From Sporobacter sp963663605 (GTDB lineage Bacteria > Bacillota > Clostridia > Oscillospirales > Oscillospiraceae): 64,000 nt of DNA. Position 1 is the first letter of the stretch. Each line of letters starts with the position of its first letter. A program made the translations under genes and the position numbers. The DNA is taken from contig CAXXVF010000002.1 in assembly GCA_963663605.2 (NCBI GenBank), positions 2,976,001-3,040,000 on the forward strand, given 5' to 3'. Positions 61,468 to 64,000 of the stretch are shown here, one piece after another. The notes beneath the pieces were generated by a model. It worked only from the letters and a program-made list of their open reading frames with translations. It was not told where the DNA came from and did no database searches.

Positions 61468-62124
61468 ATGAAATCAATACTGGTAATCGGACTCGGAAGA
61501 TTCGGACGGCATTTGTCCTTGAAGCTGATGGAGCTTAAAAACGAAGTGATGGTTATCGACAAAGACGAAGAAGCCGTTGAGAGAGTCGCGCCGTATGTGA
61601 CGGACTCGCGCATCGGCGACTGCCAGGAAGAGCAGGTGTTAAGAGAGCTCGGCATAGATAACTATGACATATGCTTCGTCTGTATCAGCAATGATTTTCA
61701 GGGATCGCTTGAGGTTACGTATCTGCTCAGAGAGTTCGGGGCGCAATACATCGTTGCCCGGGCCGACCGGGACACGCAGACAAAATTCCTACAGAAAATC
61801 GGTGCGGACGAGGTGATACATCCTGAAAAAGACATGGCGCAGCGGACAGCCGTCAAATTCAGCGCCAAAAATTCCTTCGACTACATTGAAATGACGCCGG
61901 ACTACGTCATTTGCGAATTGAATGTCCCGGAAAGCTGGGTCGGCAAAACGGTTGCGGAGATGGACGTCCGCTCAAAGCACAATATCAATATCATCGGCAT
62001 TAAAAATAACGGCATCATTACGCCGTTTGTCAGCCCGAACCATGTATTTTTGCTGGATGAGCATCTCGTTATCGCGGGGGCCAAGAAAGACGGCCTGGCA
62101 CTGACTGACAATAAGGACCTGTGA
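61468..62124 (+). CDS. ktrA: KtrA-type potassium uptake regulatory protein (RCK)
   Basis: 218 residues. The RCK_N Rossmann fold starts MKSILVIGLGRFGRHLS (GxGxxG with the acidic end MVIDKDEE) and binds nucleotide. The RCK_C domain follows from about residue 135. It forms an octameric ring that gates KtrB. Usual length for KtrA. Confidence 0.92.
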   Translation: MKSILVIGLGRFGRHLSLKLMELKNEVMVIDKDEEAVERVAPYVTDSRIGDCQEEQVLRELGIDNYDICFVCISNDFQGSLEVTYLLREFGAQYIVARADRDTQTKFLQKIGADEVIHPEKDMAQRTAVKFSAKNSFDYIEMTPDYVICELNVPESWVGKTVAEMDVRSKHNINIIGIKNNGIITPFVSPNHVFLLDEHLVIAGAKKDGLALTDNKDL

Positions 62125-62217
62125 AACAGGACGGAAACTATGAAGACGCAGCCCGCAGGATTGAAAAGCATACTTGTCTGGGCGTTGAATCACAGGCCGA
62201 TACAATGCTGAGATCTG

Positions 62218-62250
62218 AAAAGCCCTTGATTTTCAAGGGCTTTTATTTTT
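62218..62250 (+). terminator. terminator after ktrA
   Basis: AAAAGCCCTTGA-TTT-TCAAGGGCTTTT then ATTTTTT. The following 230 bases to trkA hold no gene. Confidence 0.9.
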
Positions 62251-62481
62251 TAATCAAACAGACTGCCAAAGTTTACAAGGACCCCAACAGAAAAGCACGT
62301 GCACTTGTCAGAATTAACAGCATTTGACTTATCCGGCCGTATGGGTTTATTTTTTTAATTATTTATGTTATATTGGCACCTATGATGAAACTAAGCATGT
62401 TCCGCTTCATCAGAGTAATATCAAAAAAGTTATATTTTTGCTGATTTATCGCTACAATAAAGCTGCGGTTAGGAGGCTAAA

Positions 62482-63849
62482 TTGAAGATTGTAATTGCGG
62501 GCGGCGGCAAAGTCGGCGGGGCGCTGTGCATGGACCTGGCCGATGAAAACCACGACGTTGTGCTTATCGATACAAACGAGCAGGTGGTCGAACATTTAAT
62601 CGGTTCGACAGATATCACGGGTATTGTCGGCAACGGTGCCAATCTGGAGCTGCTGCGCGAAGCGGGCGTATCGGGCTGCGATGTTTTTATTGCAGTGACC
62701 GCAACGGACGAGATCAACATTATCGCGTCGATCATTGCCCGAAAACTGGGCGCAAAGGCGACGCTGGTCCGCGTACGCAATCCAGAGTATTCAAGTAATC
62801 TTGCATTTGCGCTGGAACGCCTGGAAATTTCGATGATGATCAATCCGGAACTCGAGACGGCCAGAGCCATAGCTCAGAGCATCCGTTTTCCGTCCGCTAT
62901 CGGTATCGAAACATTTGTAAACGAGCGTGTTCAGCTGGTCGCTGTCCGGGTTGTCAAAGGCAGCCAACTGGTCGGAATGCAGCTGAACGATTTTCGAAAA
63001 ATCTACGGTACCGTTTTAGTCTGTGTCGTTGAACGCGACGACGGCGTTTTTATACCGGGCGGAAGTTTTACCCTCCGTGAAGGCGACCTGCTCCATGTGA
63101 CCGGACTGATCAGCGATTTGGACGTGATATATAAGGCGGCCGGATGTTTCACCCGGAAAATACGCTCCGTTATGATCGTCGGCGGCAGCCGGATCACACG
63201 GTATCTGTTAAAAATTATTGAGCAATCCGGAATGGATATCTGCGTTATAGAACACGATAAAAACAAGACCGAAACGCTGGCCGGCGATTTCCCGAAAGTA
63301 AAGGTTATCGCGGGAGACGGAACGGATCAGGCTATCCTAGAGGAACAGCACATAAGCAACTATAATTGCTTTGTCGCGCTGACGGGTATCGATGAAGAGA
63401 ATCTGGTCACGTCGCTTTACGCCGCCAAGAAAAAAGTCCCGAAGGTGGTGACCAAGGTCAACCGGAAGCCCCTGCTCGATATATTCGGGGACCTGGGCCT
63501 GCAGACCGTTGTGACGCCTGCAAGGCTTGTATCCGACAGCATCATACGTTTCATCCGCGCCATGAACGATTCTTTGGGGTCAAAAGTGGAGGCCATGTAC
63601 CGGATCGGCAACGGGCGTGCAGAGGCGCTGCAGTTTGAAGTTTTAAAGAACAGCCGCGCCACGGGGATACCGCTGAAAGACCTGAACCTGAAGGACGATA
63701 TTTTGATTCCTTATATTATCCGCGGTAAACGTCTGATATTCCCAACAGGAGATGATGAAATACACCCCGGAGATCATTTGATCGCCGTTACGACCGAGTG
63801 CAATTTTGATGAAATAGACGACCTGCTGACAGACGAGGCTAAGAAATGA
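62482..63849 (+). CDS. trkA: Trk system potassium uptake protein TrkA
   Basis: 455 residues, TTG start with AGGAGG. Two RCK_N/RCK_C pairs as in long TrkA: KIVIAGGGKVGGALC with VVLIDTNEQ first, then VMIVGGSRITRYLLK with ICVIEHDKNKTE. The second nucleotide loop is degenerate (GGSRIT). It regulates the TrkH channel, whose gene starts at an ATGA overlap. Confidence 0.94.
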   Translation: MKIVIAGGGKVGGALCMDLADENHDVVLIDTNEQVVEHLIGSTDITGIVGNGANLELLREAGVSGCDVFIAVTATDEINIIASIIARKLGAKATLVRVRNPEYSSNLAFALERLEISMMINPELETARAIAQSIRFPSAIGIETFVNERVQLVAVRVVKGSQLVGMQLNDFRKIYGTVLVCVVERDDGVFIPGGSFTLREGDLLHVTGLISDLDVIYKAAGCFTRKIRSVMIVGGSRITRYLLKIIEQSGMDICVIEHDKNKTETLAGDFPKVKVIAGDGTDQAILEEQHISNYNCFVALTGIDEENLVTSLYAAKKKVPKVVTKVNRKPLLDIFGDLGLQTVVTPARLVSDSIIRFIRAMNDSLGSKVEAMYRIGNGRAEALQFEVLKNSRATGIPLKDLNLKDDILIPYIIRGKRLIFPTGDDEIHPGDHLIAVTTECNFDEIDDLLTDEAKK

Positions 63850-64000
63850 ACAAGGGTATCGTCAGGTATGTTTTAGGACGGATGTTGCTGGTGGAAGCCG
63901 GGTTGATGCTTCTTCCGCTCATCGTCGGCCTCCTTTACCGTGAAAGCTTCCGCACTGTCGGCAGCTTTTTGATTGTCATAGCCGTTTTGGCGATCCTGGG
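63846..64000 (+). CDS. trkH: TrkH potassium transporter, N-terminal fragment (runs off window)
   Basis: The first 51 codons, MNKGIVRYVLGRMLLVEAGL and onward, give the first TrkH helix hairpin (LLPLIVGLLYRESF). It overlaps the trkA stop by four bases. Truncated by the window edge only. Confidence 0.85.
   Translation, partial: MNKGIVRYVLGRMLLVEAGLMLLPLIVGLLYRESFRTVGSFLIVIAVLAIL

Noticed and set aside
1..64000. CRISPR array or defence island
   Set aside because: No regularly spaced repeats, cas-like genes or known defence genes seen; all repeats are single hairpins, one IS and one inverted-repeat element.

Overview
The window looks like the chromosome of an anaerobic, endospore-forming Clostridia-type Firmicute of moderately high GC. 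The evidence is a glycyl radical enzyme with its oxygen-sensitive activase, an NAD-linked [FeFe]-hydrogenase operon with Rex, an alpha/beta small acid-soluble spore protein, a YtaF-like sporulation membrane protein, M-box and TPP riboswitches, and strong AGGAGG ribosome sites with frequent TTG/GTG starts. The genus cannot be told from the sequence.

Layout. 1-5.1 kb: the 3' end of a glycyl radical enzyme (GRE) gene, its activase, a fused coenzyme-B12 mutase (GlmE plus GlmS) and a GlmL/MutL protein. 5.2-8.3 kb: an M-box riboswitch, two possible leader peptides, a soluble MgtE-like sensor without membrane part, and an NRAMP-related Mg transporter. 8.3-15.9 kb: an LRR surface protein, YtaF, a P2B-type Ca ATPase, an SDR, a small monooxygenase-fold protein, a GNAT and a cysteine-containing small protein. 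16.1-28.6 kb: an Old-Yellow-Enzyme/FAD reductase (OYE-1), an IS3 element that splits its terminator, a ribose-type (CUT2) ABC transporter, a PucR-type regulator and OYE-2. 28.8-29.5 kb: an XRE repressor with a membrane partner. 29.8-37.9 kb: rex-hydC-hydB-hydA, then a sensory hydrogenase-like PAS protein and a SpoIIE-type phosphatase, all on the minus strand. 38.1-47.1 kb: OYE-3, a SUV3-like helicase, a SASP, a TPP-controlled ThiT, Tex and a B12-binding radical SAM protein. 47.5-59.6 kb: two tandem paralogous CUT2 transporters followed by OYE-4. 59.9-64 kb: KtrB, an unusual inverted-repeat element, KtrA, a TrkA and the start of TrkH.

How it may work together (inference). The three ABC systems each lie near an OYE/FAD reductase. 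All four reductases share two departures from the family: Trp in place of the active-site Tyr, and a one-residue-shorter cysteine motif. This suggests a specialised clade that reduces or demethylates imported small molecules, with NADH balance handled by the HydABC hydrogenase under Rex. The GRE/B12-mutase operon is the most novel-looking unit. The mutase keeps the carboxylate-binding arginines of glutamate mutase but has Pro where the amino-group-binding Glu sits, so its substrate is probably a dicarboxylate other than glutamate, perhaps made by the GRE.

Limits: no database search was possible, and family names rest on motif recognition. Substrates of the GRE, the mutase, the OYEs and the ABC systems are unknown.
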